A stretch of DNA of 64,000 bases, taken from positions 1 to 64,000 of the forward strand of contig NZ_JAFKEC010000021.1 in NCBI RefSeq assembly GCF_017848315.1, written 5' to 3'. This DNA comes from Pseudomonas palmensis. Its GTDB lineage: Bacteria > Pseudomonadota > Gammaproteobacteria > Pseudomonadales > Pseudomonadaceae. The stretch's first letter is position 1. Every line of letters starts with the position of its first letter. Shown piece after piece: positions 55,566 to 63,769 of the stretch. The notes under the pieces are model-generated. The model ran no database searches, was not told the origin of the DNA, and was given only the letters and a program-made list of their open reading frames with translations. The translations under genes were made by a program, and so were the position numbers.

Positions 55566-56897
55566 TCAGACCGGGCTTGAACGCCCGGTCATTTCGCGGG
55601 CCATTTCGCTGGCATAGCTGTCGGTCATGCCGGCAATGAAGTCGATCATGCGCAGGAAGGCGCTGTGCAATGTGCTGTTGGGGTCGGGTGCATTGTTGCC
55701 CAGCAGGTCAAGGATGCGCCGGTGCTTGAACGATGGCGTGCGTCCGCCGTGCTGTTCCAGCGCTGCGCCGCAAAATGCATTGAGCAGAATCTCCAGCGTG
55801 GTGTAGGCACCGATTTCATGCAGTGTCTTGCGCTTGTCCTGGAAGATCTTCTTGCGCGCCATGTCCTTGGCCTGCAGCACACAGCGCTTGGCCGGGCCGT
55901 GCATGTGCTCGACCAGGTCGCCGTGCAGGGTGCCGGCCAGCAAGGCTTGCTGCTGCTCGACGAATGCCCGTGCGGCGGCGTTGGTCAGGTGCTCGATCGC
56001 CTTGCCGCGCAGGATCGCCAGCTTGCGCCGGCGCGAATCCCCGGGGCCCAGCTGGCGGTAGGTTTGCGGCAGGTCGTCACCCACCAGCCCCAGCAGCAGC
56101 GCTTCTACCTCGGCGTAGTCGAGCAGCTCCATTTCCAGGCCGTCTTCCAGGTCGATCAGCGCATAGCAGATATCGTCGGCGGCCTCCATCAGGTACACAA
56201 GCGGGTGCCGGGCCCAGCGTTGCGGCTCGAGTTGCGGCATGCCCAGCTTGCGTGCGATCTGCTCCAGCAGCGGCAACTCGCTCTGGTAGCAGCCGAACTT
56301 GTGCTTCTTGTAGCCCAGGGCATCGGCGTGGCGGGCGCTCCAGGGGTACTTGAGGTAGGTGCCCAGGGTGGCGTAGGTGAGGCGCGTGCCGCCATCGAAC
56401 TGGTGATACTCCAGTTGGGTCAACACGCGAAAGCCCTGGGCATTGCCTTCGAAATTGAGGAAGTCGCCCCGTTCGGCATCGCTCATCGCATCCAGCCAGC
56501 CGCGTCCGGCGGCCTGCTGGAACCAGTGCCGGATTGCGTCCTCGCCGGAGTGGCCGAACGGCGGGTTGCCGATATCGTGGGCCAGGCAGGCAGACTGCAC
56601 CACCATGCCCAGGTCGCTGGGCGCGCACCAGTCCGGCAGGCTGTCGCGCAGTGTCTCGCCCACCCGCATGCCCAGCGAGCGGCCCACGCAACTGACCTCC
56701 AGCGAGTGGGTCAGGCGCGTGTGGATGTGATCGTTGCTGGTGACCGGGTGTACCTGGGTCTTGCGCCCCAGGCGGCGAAAGGCACCCGAGAAGATGATCC
56801 GGTCGTGGTCCTTGTGGAAGGGGCTGCGCCCGAGTTCTTCGGGGCTGTGCAGGGTTTTGCCGAGGCGTTCGCGGGTAAGCAGTGTGTGCCAGTCCAA
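55566..56897 (-). CDS. dgt: Deoxyguanosinetriphosphate triphosphohydrolase-like protein
   Basis: The 443-residue HD-domain protein hydrolyses dNTPs to deoxynucleosides and triphosphate by family knowledge. It has the HD metal site: His in RLTHSLEVS, the HD pair in [16 protein letters not shown], and a later Asp in [18 protein letters not shown]. Translation appears to begin at TTG 56897 ([13 protein letters not shown]), with GGAG eight bases upstream; no ATG is close. It follows the EAL gene by 62 bp. Confidence 0.93.
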   Translation of the reverse strand: MDWHTLLTRERLGKTLHSPEELGRSPFHKDHDRIIFSGAFRRLGRKTQVHPVTSNDHIHTRLTHSLEVSCVGRSLGMRVGETLRDSLPDWCAPSDLGMVVQSACLAHDIGNPPFGHSGEDAIRHWFQQAAGRGWLDAMSDAERGDFLNFEGNAQGFRVLTQLEYHQFDGGTRLTYATLGTYLKYPWSARHADALGYKKHKFGCYQSELPLLEQIARKLGMPQLEPQRWARHPLVYLMEAADDICYALIDLEDGLEMELLDYAEVEALLLGLVGDDLPQTYRQLGPGDSRRRKLAILRGKAIEHLTNAAARAFVEQQQALLAGTLHGDLVEHMHGPAKRCVLQAKDMARKKIFQDKRKTLHEIGAYTTLEILLNAFCGAALEQHGGRTPSFKHRRILDLLGNNAPDPNSTLHSAFLRMIDFIAGMTDSYASEMAREMTGRSSPV

Positions 56898-56959
56898 GGC
56901 CGGTTCTCCAGTGCGGGGCAGGCCCCTAGCTTCCCGTGTCCCGGACGTGGCCGCAACCC

Positions 56960-58123
56960 TCAGAGGCCATCGGCATCCAGGTCGATCAGCAGCAGGCGGC
57001 GCCCGTCGTCGAAGAACTGGCCGGCGGTCATGCAGTACTGGTTGGTGGTGGCGTCGCGGTAGGTGCTGGACAGAATCAACCGGCGCTCATCCCAGCCCTC
57101 GGCCAGCAGGTGATAAAAGTAGGGCCGCCATGACCAGTTGTGGCCCTGGTAGCCGTTGTTCACGTGCCAGTGCTGGCCGTGCCATTCCAGATTGGGGGTG
57201 AGCTGGGTGCCGTGCCGGTCACACAGAAAAAACCGCAGCACCCAAGGGTAGGCGTGCAGGTTCGGCAACTGTTCGACCGAGGCCTGGGCCTGCGCCCAGG
57301 CCTGCAGCCGTGGCATCAGTTCGGCCAGTTGCTGGCGGCGTTGCATCAGCCGTGCGCGCTCGTCCAGCTTGCCCTGCACGTAGCGCTCGCGCAGGTGGCC
57401 GAAGCGGGTGACGAATGCATCGCTGGCGAAAAAACCAGCCTGGGCCTGGGCGAACAGGTGGCCCTGCAGATAACGCGCGCCACATTCCAGGGCGAAGTCA
57501 AGCTCGGCCTCGTTCTCGACGCCTTCGGCAATGATCCAGCACCCGGTCTTCTCGGCCATCTGGGCCAGGGCCTTGACCACTTCGCTGCTGGGCCCGCCGC
57601 GGGCGGCGGCCTGGAACAGGCGCATGTCGAGCTTGAGAATGTCTGGCTGCAGCGCCAGCACCCGGTCCAGCTGCGAGTAGCCGGCGCCGAAATCATCGAT
57701 GGCGATGCGCGCGCCGGCCTGGCGATAGTGCGTGACCACATCGGCCAGGCGCTGCAGGTCGCCGCCCTGTTCGGTGATCTCGAAGACCACCCGGCGTGGA
57801 TCGATGCCGTGCTGTCGTACCTGCATCAGGCTGGGCAAGGGTTCGTCGGCAGTCAGCTCGCTGATCCAGCGGGGCGAGATGTTCAGGCTCAGAAACCAGT
57901 CGCCCGGTGCCTGGCTGAAGGTTGCCAGGGCCTGGCCACGCAGCGTGCGATCGAGGGTGCGCAGGGCTGCGGTGGGCATTTGCGGGTCAATGAACAGCGG
58001 GCCGACCGAGCGCAGCTGGCCGTCGGCCTGAACCAGTCGGCCAAGGGCTTCGATACCGGCGATGCGGCCAGTGGCCGTATCGATGAAGGGTTGATAGCAG
58101 GCGAGCGGGTGCCCGTCGTACAC
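56960..58123 (-). CDS. EAL-domain cyclic-di-GMP phosphodiesterase
   Basis: The 387-residue protein lacks membrane segments. The N-terminal EAL domain keeps the catalytic set: EAL at 25-27, Asn in SLNIS near 81, Glu in FEITEQ, the DDFGAGYS pair near 142, Lys in LKLDM, Glu in AEGVE, and QGHLF. It should therefore cleave c-di-GMP. The C-terminal 150 residues start with a basic coiled segment and end in an aromatic-rich domain ([19 protein letters not shown]), an arrangement recalling the EAL-YkuI_C type with a PAS-like sensor. GTG 58123 has AAGGAG upstream. Confidence 0.9.
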   Translation of the reverse strand: MYDGHPLACYQPFIDTATGRIAGIEALGRLVQADGQLRSVGPLFIDPQMPTAALRTLDRTLRGQALATFSQAPGDWFLSLNISPRWISELTADEPLPSLMQVRQHGIDPRRVVFEITEQGGDLQRLADVVTHYRQAGARIAIDDFGAGYSQLDRVLALQPDILKLDMRLFQAAARGGPSSEVVKALAQMAEKTGCWIIAEGVENEAELDFALECGARYLQGHLFAQAQAGFFASDAFVTRFGHLRERYVQGKLDERARLMQRRQQLAELMPRLQAWAQAQASVEQLPNLHAYPWVLRFFLCDRHGTQLTPNLEWHGQHWHVNNGYQGHNWSWRPYFYHLLAEGWDERRLILSSTYRDATTNQYCMTAGQFFDDGRRLLLIDLDADGL

Positions 58124-58220
58124 GGCGGCTCCTTGTTTTTACGAGACGGCTGGCCGGATGCTCAGCACGGCAAGCCTGCGGCCCGCCGCCTCGTATTGCA
58201 AGAATGCAGCCAGTTTGCGT

Positions 58221-58556
58221 TCAGCGCCTTGACTGCATGAACAGGCGTATCAGCGGCGTCAGGCTGCTGCCCACACCGGCCAGCCGTGTCAGGCTGCCGT
58301 TGCGTGCGCCCTTGCCGGTCAGAAAGCCCAGCAGCACCACGGCGCCGATACCCCAGAGGGGTGCGTGCTTGATGCCCAGGCCGCCCTGCAGCCCGCCTTG
58401 CAGGGAGTCGCCCACCCCGCGCAGGCGTGTCAGCGGCTTGAGCAGTTGCCCGGATTCGTGGCGGATTTCCTGGCGACGCATTTCCAGGCGCAGGCGTACC
58501 AGGGCCTTGCGCAGTTCGCGGCGGTCGGTGGTTTGCGGCAATTCAGGCAGGCTCAT
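58221..58556 (-). CDS. Small membrane-associated protein, YqjK-like position
   Basis: The 111-residue protein has a basic charged N-terminal half (RRELRKALVRLRLEMRRQEIRHESGQLL) and one hydrophobic segment near 75-90 (PLWGIGAVVLLGFLTGKG). It overlaps the YqjE-like gene (ATGA) and ends the triad, the place of yqjK in E. coli, but I cannot show sequence relationship to YqjK. Confidence 0.7.
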   Translation of the reverse strand: MSLPELPQTTDRRELRKALVRLRLEMRRQEIRHESGQLLKPLTRLRGVGDSLQGGLQGGLGIKHAPLWGIGAVVLLGFLTGKGARNGSLTRLAGVGSSLTPLIRLFMQSRR

Positions 58557-58921
58557 GGCAACAGGCGCTCCCGGTCCTTGGCAAGTTCTTCGAGGGTGGC
58601 ATGGAACGGCGAGGACTCGTCGAACACCGCTGCTTTGAGGCGCAGCCCGCAGAATACCGCCGCCAGGCTGTAGAACACGCACAGGCCGATGATGCCGGCC
58701 AGGCGATAACTGTCCCACAGCAGAATCAGCAGCAGCGCCGACAAGGCCGTCAGCAACAGCAGGGCGAACACCAGGGCCAGCCCGGCGAACAGCAGCAGGC
58801 TCAGGGTGCGCGCCTTCTGTTCCTGCAGTTCGATGCCGAACAGTTCGACGTGGCCGTGCAGCAGACCAAGGATGGCGGCGCCAAGGCGCCGTGAAGACGA
58901 GCCGGTGGTTTCGGTTTCCAT
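58553..58921 (-). CDS. Phage-holin-like membrane protein (YqjE, DUF1469/holin-X family)
   Basis: The 122-residue protein has two membrane helices (about 40-65 and 72-95) between a short amphipathic N-terminal segment (LLHGHVELFGIELQEQKA) and a charged tail. This is the YqjE layout. The 'holin' name is only a family label. It lies 10 bases after the YqjD-like gene. Confidence 0.87.
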   Translation of the reverse strand: METETTGSSSRRLGAAILGLLHGHVELFGIELQEQKARTLSLLLFAGLALVFALLLLTALSALLLILLWDSYRLAGIIGLCVFYSLAAVFCGLRLKAAVFDESSPFHATLEELAKDRERLLP

Positions 58922-58931
58922 ACCCCGTACC

Positions 58932-59237
58932 TCAGCGACGACTGGCCAGCAGGCCGATCAGAAAGCCCACGCCAGCGGCGATGCCGACGGATTGCCAGGG
59001 GTTGGACTGCACGTAGTCCTCGGTGGCGCTGAGTGCAGCCTGGCTGCGTTCACGTACCGAGTCCTGGGTCTGCTTGAGGGTCTCGCGGGCACGCGACACG
59101 CTTTCCTCGATCTGCCTGCGCAACTCGTCGGCCTGATCGCCGGCCAGGGTCGCGGAGTGCTCCAGCAGTTTTTCGGCATCCTGTACCAGGATTTCGAAGT
59201 CTGCCTGAAGGATGTCTTTTGCAGTTTTGCGGGCCAT
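58932..59237 (-). CDS. YqjD/ElaB family protein (DUF883)
   Basis: The 101-residue protein has a long helical coiled segment (about 10-80) and a C-terminal transmembrane helix (WQSVGIAAGVGFLIGLLASRR) with the RR end typical of tail-anchored YqjD and ElaB. E. coli YqjD binds ribosomes and tethers them to the inner membrane in stationary phase. It is the first gene of the triad; the 260 bases upstream hold no other credible gene. Confidence 0.92.
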   Translation of the reverse strand: MARKTAKDILQADFEILVQDAEKLLEHSATLAGDQADELRRQIEESVSRARETLKQTQDSVRERSQAALSATEDYVQSNPWQSVGIAAGVGFLIGLLASRR

Positions 59238-59498
59238 GGGTCTCTCCGTGTCAAGTGGGCGTCTGGCATTTCGAGTGCCGAGCGCTGCGTAAGGTTCAGT
59301 GCAATCGGCAGTGGTACAGCATTTGCCTTGCCTTGGTGCAGCAGGCCGGGCGGCCGCGCCAGATCAGGGCGCGAAACGACGGCCGGTCGATAAACCATAA
59401 CCCAATCCACGACAAACCCCGGAAAAAACTCCACGTCAGCGCTGCATTCGCGCCCCCGGCCCCCCCATGGCGGGCCAGGGTAGTGCGCACGGCAGCCG

Positions 59499-61457
59499 CT
59501 AGCGCCCGGTCAGCAGGCGGGCCTGGCAGGCATCGATGGCGTTGGAGGGGCCGCTCAGCAGCACCGCGTCACCGGCATGCAGGCAGGTATCGGTGGCCAG
59601 GGCCACTTCCTCGCCATCGCGCTGCACGGCCTGTACTTCCACCCCGAGCAGGTCCAGGCCCAGCTCGGTCAGCGGGCGACCGCAGGCATAGGCATCGGCG
59701 CCCAGGTTGACCGCATGCAGCATGACCTTTGGCAGGCCTTCGCTGTCGACCGGGCTGGTCTGCGCCCCCTGGTAGAACCCGTGCAGCAGGCGATAGCGGC
59801 TCTGGCGCACCTCGTCGATACGCTGCTGTACACGCTCCTGGGGTACGCCGAGCATCACCAGGGCATGGGAGGCGAGCATCAGGCTGGACTCCAGCAACTC
59901 CGGTACCACCGCCGTGGCACCTGCGGCGCGCAGTTCGTCGCGCAGGCTGTCGTCGCGGGTGCGCACCAGGATCGGCACCTGGGTGTTGAAGTGACGGGCG
60001 GCCTTGAGCACGCTCATGGCGACATCGGTCTTGTCTACCGCGATCACCAGCAGCCGGGCACGCTCCAGGCCGATGGCCGCCAGCAGTTCGCCGCGCCGCG
60101 AGTCGCCGTAGTGCACGCGCTGCTCGCCGGCGGCGGCCTCCTGCACCCTGACCGGGTCGTCGTCCAGGGCAATGAAGGCCAGCTGTTCGCGCCGCAGGAA
60201 GCGCCCGATGGACTGGCCTACCCGGCCATAACCACAGATCAGCACGTGCCCGCTGAGCGAGGCGCTTTGTGCCTGGATCTCTTCGAGCTGCACCTCCTGG
60301 TTGGGTTTGCGATGCAGGCGGGCGGCCAGCGCTGGAGCGCCGCGCAGCATCAGCGGGGTGACCAGCATCGAACAGAAGGTGGCGGCCAGCAGCAGGTGCC
60401 CGAGGTCTTCGGGCAGCAGGCGGGTCTGTTGCATCTGCGCCATCAGTGCGAAGCAGAACTCGCCGCCCTGGGCCAGGGCCACGCCACTGCGCCAGGCGGT
60501 TTCGCTGTCGCTGCCGCGCAGCTTGACCAGCACCGCCACCACCACGCCCTTGATGGCCAGCAGGGCCAGGGTCAGGCCGAGGATTTCCAGGCCGTGGCTG
60601 GCAAACAGTTGCAGGTCGATGAGCATGCCGATACTGACAAAGAACAGCCCCAGCAGGATGTCGCGGAAGGGGCGGATATCGGCTTCGATCTGGTGGCGAT
60701 AGTTGCTTTCGCCCAGCAGCATCCCGGCGAGGAACGCCCCCAGTGCCGGAGACAGGCCCAGCAGGTGGGTAAGCCAGGCGGTCAGCAGCACGATCACCAG
60801 CGCCAGCAGCACGAACAGCTCGGCCGAGTGCGAGCGGGCCACCTCGTGGAACAGGCGCGGAAGCAGCCAGCGGTTGGCCAGCAGCAGGCCGATGAACAGG
60901 ATCACGGTCTTGCCCAGGGTCAGCGGCAGCGCCCAGTACCAGGCCTGGCCGCCCTGGCCGGCGAACACCGGCACCAGGGTCAGCAGCAGTACCGCAATCA
61001 CGTCCTGGAACAGCAGCACGCCAATGGCGTTCTGGCCGTGGCTGCTGAAGATTTCGCCGAGGCTGGTGAGCTCCTTGCTGACGATGGCGGTGGACGACAG
61101 CGCCAGGCCGCCGCCCAGCAGCAGGGCAGCCCCGGCCGGCATGCCAAGCAGCCCCAGCAGGCCGGCCAGCAGCAGCGCCGAGCAGATCACCTGCAGGCTG
61201 CCCAGGCCGAAGACCACGCGGCGCAGGGCGAGCATCTTGCTCAGAGAGAATTCAAGGCCCAGGGAAAACAGCAGGAACACAACGCCCATTTCGGCGAGGT
61301 CGGGCAGTTCTTCGCTTTCATTGACCCAGTCCAGGGCGGTGGGGCCGACGAACAGGCCGACGCACAGGTAGCCCAGCACGGGGGGCAGTTGCAGGCGCCG
61401 GAAAATGGCGATGACCACCAGTGACGAGGCCAGGATGATCAGCAGGTTGGCAAACAC
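59499..61457 (-). CDS. Monovalent cation:proton antiporter with RCK domains (KefB-like, CPA2)
   Basis: The 652-residue protein has twelve or more helices in residues 1-375 with the CPA2 patterns FLLFSLGLEFSLSKM and LFQDVIAV. A RCK_N nucleotide-binding domain follows (HVLICGYGRVGQSIGRFL at about 405-425; LDDDPVRV), and a RCK_C domain closes the protein (near 555-645). KefB/KefC-type proteins export potassium under control of glutathione adducts or nucleotides; the substrate here is not proven. Translation probably starts at GTG 61457, with GGAG eight bases upstream. No KefG/KefF partner is adjacent. Confidence 0.92.
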   Translation of the reverse strand: MFANLLIILASSLVVIAIFRRLQLPPVLGYLCVGLFVGPTALDWVNESEELPDLAEMGVVFLLFSLGLEFSLSKMLALRRVVFGLGSLQVICSALLLAGLLGLLGMPAGAALLLGGGLALSSTAIVSKELTSLGEIFSSHGQNAIGVLLFQDVIAVLLLTLVPVFAGQGGQAWYWALPLTLGKTVILFIGLLLANRWLLPRLFHEVARSHSAELFVLLALVIVLLTAWLTHLLGLSPALGAFLAGMLLGESNYRHQIEADIRPFRDILLGLFFVSIGMLIDLQLFASHGLEILGLTLALLAIKGVVVAVLVKLRGSDSETAWRSGVALAQGGEFCFALMAQMQQTRLLPEDLGHLLLAATFCSMLVTPLMLRGAPALAARLHRKPNQEVQLEEIQAQSASLSGHVLICGYGRVGQSIGRFLRREQLAFIALDDDPVRVQEAAAGEQRVHYGDSRRGELLAAIGLERARLLVIAVDKTDVAMSVLKAARHFNTQVPILVRTRDDSLRDELRAAGATAVVPELLESSLMLASHALVMLGVPQERVQQRIDEVRQSRYRLLHGFYQGAQTSPVDSEGLPKVMLHAVNLGADAYACGRPLTELGLDLLGVEVQAVQRDGEEVALATDTCLHAGDAVLLSGPSNAIDACQARLLTGR

Positions 61458-61617
61458 TCAATACACTCCATTGCAATGCCGACGGGCGCGAAAAAATTTG
61501 TCAGTGTACAGCGCTCGAGGCCACGCAGGCTGACCCAGGTCAGTCGTTGGTGTCTCGACCCGCCAGGTGTACGGGCCTAGAATACGGGTCCGCTTTTCAC
61601 GTTTCACGGTACTTCCC

Positions 61618-61854
61618 ATGCTTCCTGAAACTCAACTGCTCGGCACCCTGGGCTGTCACCTGTGCGAGGTGGCCGAGGCCATTCTGATGCCGCTTGTCGA
61701 GCACGGGCTGCTGGTCGAGCTGGTCGATATTGCCGATGATCCGGCCGATGTCGAGCGCTACGGCCTGCTGATTCCGGTGCTGCGTCGCTGTGACTCCGGT
61801 GCCGAGCTGCTCTGGCCGTTCGATACCGAGCAGGTGGTCGCGTTTCTGAGCTGA
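61618..61854 (+). CDS. Glutaredoxin-like family protein (DUF836)
   Basis: The 78-residue protein has a thioredoxin fold with CxxC-like GCHLCEVAEAIL at about 11-22 and a cis-Pro in GLLIPVLRRCD. It matches the YfcF/DUF836 glutaredoxin-like family, which lacks a defined substrate. ATG 61618 follows a weak ribosome site. It is divergent from the antiporter gene, separated by 160 bp. Confidence 0.88.
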   Translation: MLPETQLLGTLGCHLCEVAEAILMPLVEHGLLVELVDIADDPADVERYGLLIPVLRRCDSGAELLWPFDTEQVVAFLS

Positions 61855-61980
61855 GCGTCGCCAGCGGGGTGTTCACATGCCGATGCACAATCTGTGATGC
61901 AACGGCGCAGGTGCTGTTGGAGAATCGCCAGCGCAGCATACACCCGTGACGAAGTCTCATCCGCCAAGGAGTGGCGAACC

Positions 61981-62412
61981 ATGCACCTGAGTCCGCATTT
62001 CACACTGGAAGAACTGACTGCTTCCGAAACTGCCCGGCGTGAAGGCCTGACCAACCAGCCCGGCCCCGATGCCCTGGCCAACCTGCGCCGTCTGAGCCAG
62101 ACCCTGGAGCAGGTACGCAGCCTGCTCGGGCATCCCATCCGCGTCAACAGTGCCTACCGCAGCAACGAGCTCAACCGTCGTGTCGGCGGGGTGAGCGGCA
62201 GTGCGCATACCCTCGGGCTGGCAGCCGATATCAGCGTGGCGGCGCTTTCACCCCTGGTGGTGGCGCAACGTATCCTGGACAGCGGTCTGGCGTTCGACCA
62301 GCTCATTCTGGAGTTCGACCGCTGGGTTCACCTGGCCATCGCCGAAGGGGCAGGGCGCAAGCAGGTGCTGACGGTGCGCGAGGGTACCGGCTACCTGCCG
62401 GGGTTGCAGTGA
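61981..62412 (+). CDS. M15-family D-Ala-D-Ala carboxypeptidase-like protein
   Basis: The 143-residue protein has the M15A zinc-peptidase ligands: His and Asp in SGSAHTLGLAADI at about 72-84, and the second His in DRWVHLAI near 116. There is no signal peptide, as in many endolysin-related M15 proteins; a cytosolic form would need help to reach peptidoglycan. It starts HLSPHFTLEELTASETA, a common lead of such domains. A CCAAGGAG ribosome site precedes ATG 61981. Confidence 0.87.
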   Translation: MHLSPHFTLEELTASETARREGLTNQPGPDALANLRRLSQTLEQVRSLLGHPIRVNSAYRSNELNRRVGGVSGSAHTLGLAADISVAALSPLVVAQRILDSGLAFDQLILEFDRWVHLAIAEGAGRKQVLTVREGTGYLPGLQ

Positions 62413-62429
62413 GTACTGTTCATTCATAC

Positions 62430-62447
62430 ACTGTATGCAAATACAGT
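62430..62447. promoter_or_regulatory. LexA (SOS) box
   Basis: ACTGTATGCAAATACAGT has the CTG-N10-CAG form of the gammaproteobacterial LexA site with an AT-rich centre and perfect flanking CTGTAT/ATACAG halves. It is 36-53 bp upstream of the next gene and 18 bp after the M15 gene. I see no -35/-10 pair that I trust, but a promoter overlapping the box is expected. Confidence 0.8.
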
Positions 62448-62482
62448 AATCGGGTGAGCGCTTGCGCCAGAGGGGCCGGACG

Positions 62483-62794
62483 ATGGTCAACGTCGAACAA
62501 TTGAAATACAGCGTCAACCGCATGGCTGTCGAACAGGTGCGCGAGGCCGTGCTCGAATTGCGCCTCGATGGCCTGGTCACCGAGGGCAAGACCCCTTTCA
62601 GCAAGATCCACTTCAACACCTGCTTTGCCGAGATAGAGGCATTGTTCCAGCGCGCCGGTTACCACCGGGCGCTGGATGTGGTCGGTTATCAGGGCCTGAT
62701 GTATGCGTTGTACGATCCGGGCCGCTGGGAGGCGGTGGATGTGCTGCGCTGGCTCAAGGAGTTTACCGAGGCTGCGGCAACCCGGGCTGGCTGA
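62483..62794 (+). CDS. Uncharacterised protein behind a LexA box
   Basis: The 103-residue soluble protein, beginning MVNVEQLKYSVNRMAVEQV, is not one I recognise. It is rich in Glu, Leu and aromatic residues with HFNTCFAEIEALFQRAGY and QGLMYALYDPGRWEAVDVLRWL in its second half. There is no signal peptide or membrane segment. ATG 62483 has GAGGGGCC upstream. The LexA box immediately upstream makes it a candidate DNA-damage-induced gene; a mutagenesis, inhibitor or repair-accessory role is speculation. Confidence 0.78.
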   Translation: MVNVEQLKYSVNRMAVEQVREAVLELRLDGLVTEGKTPFSKIHFNTCFAEIEALFQRAGYHRALDVVGYQGLMYALYDPGRWEAVDVLRWLKEFTEAAATRAG

Positions 62795-62838
62795 GCCGGC
62801 AGGCATGCCGGATAATGGACGGCCCCCAACTGGCGAGC

Positions 62839-63729
62839 ATGTCCATGAGTGTCCCTTTCGATCCGGCCCAGCACCAGGCCAGCACTGTCTGCCTGCCACC
62901 GGGCAGTTGGGCCACCGTGCTCGACTGCCTGTGCGACCACTTCAAGGCGATCAGCCGTGAACAATGGCTCGATCGCATCGCCCGTGGGCGGGTGCTGGAT
63001 GCCCAGGGCGCGCCGATTGACGTGGGCCTTGCCTACAAGCCAGGCCTGCGTATCCACTATTTTCGCGAAGTACCCAACGAAAAGCCGATCCCGGTGCAGG
63101 AGCATATCCTGCACGTCGACGAGCACCTGGTGGTGGCCGACAAACCGCACTTTCTGCCGGTGACGCCCACTGGCGAATATGTCGAACACACGTTGCTGCG
63201 CCGTTTGATTCGCCGGCTCGACAACCCGCACCTGGTGCCATTGCACCGCATCGACCGGCACACGGCGGGCCTGGTGCTGTTCTCGGCCAACCCGCAAAGC
63301 CGTTCGGCCTATCAGCAGTTGTTTCCCACCCGACAGATCGACAAGCACTACCAGGCCATTGCCCGCGCCTTGCCGCAGCTGGAGTTCCCGCGGGTGCACA
63401 AGAGCCGGCTGGTCAATGGCGAGCCGTTCTTTCGCATGCAGGAGGTGCCCGGCGTCAGCAACAGCGAAACCATTGCCCGGGTTCTGGAAAAAAACGGCGA
63501 GTGGTGGCGCTACGGCCTGTCACCGGTCACCGGCAAGACCCACCAGTTGCGGGTGCACATGACGGCGCTGGGGGCGAGTATCTGCAATGATCCGTTCTAC
63601 CCGCAGATCGTGCAGGGGCCCGATGACTACGCAAGGCCACTCAAGCTGCTGGCCCACAACCTGCGCTTCAACGACCCGCTCGATGGGCAGGAGCGCTATT
63701 TCGAAAGCCGGCTGACACTGGACTGGTAG
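62839..63729 (+). CDS. RluA-family pseudouridine synthase
   Basis: The 296-residue protein has an S4-like N-terminal region (DRIARGRVLDAQGAPID) and the RluA catalytic motif PLHRIDRHTAGLVLFS near 140, with the Asp nucleophile. The family motifs KHYQAIAR and TGKTHQLRVHM follow. It makes pseudouridine in rRNA or tRNA, target unknown. ATGs at 62815, 62839 and 62845 are all possible; 62839 is chosen from GGCGAG nearby. It ends with a hairpin before the receptor gene. Confidence 0.87.
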   Translation: MSMSVPFDPAQHQASTVCLPPGSWATVLDCLCDHFKAISREQWLDRIARGRVLDAQGAPIDVGLAYKPGLRIHYFREVPNEKPIPVQEHILHVDEHLVVADKPHFLPVTPTGEYVEHTLLRRLIRRLDNPHLVPLHRIDRHTAGLVLFSANPQSRSAYQQLFPTRQIDKHYQAIARALPQLEFPRVHKSRLVNGEPFFRMQEVPGVSNSETIARVLEKNGEWWRYGLSPVTGKTHQLRVHMTALGASICNDPFYPQIVQGPDDYARPLKLLAHNLRFNDPLDGQERYFESRLTLDW

Positions 63730-63738
63730 ACCGCTGTG

Positions 63739-63763
63739 GGCGCACAACCAGAGGTTGTGCGCC
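63739..63763. terminator. Bidirectional terminator hairpin between convergent genes
   Basis: A perfect 11-bp stem GGCGCACAACC/GGTTGTGCGCC has a three-base loop (AGA). It lies between the pseudouridine synthase stop and the receptor stop. No long T-run follows, so termination strength is uncertain. Confidence 0.7.
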
Positions 63764-63769
63764 ACCGGG

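Noticed and set aside
58553-58921. 'Phage holin' family label as evidence of a prophage
   Set aside because: The gene belongs to the YqjE-type chromosomal triad and no other phage genes are present.
59296-59490. 64-codon open frame in the gap upstream of the YqjD-like gene
   Set aside because: The start is GTG without a clear ribosome site and the product has no recognisable features; the GC-rich context makes chance frames likely.
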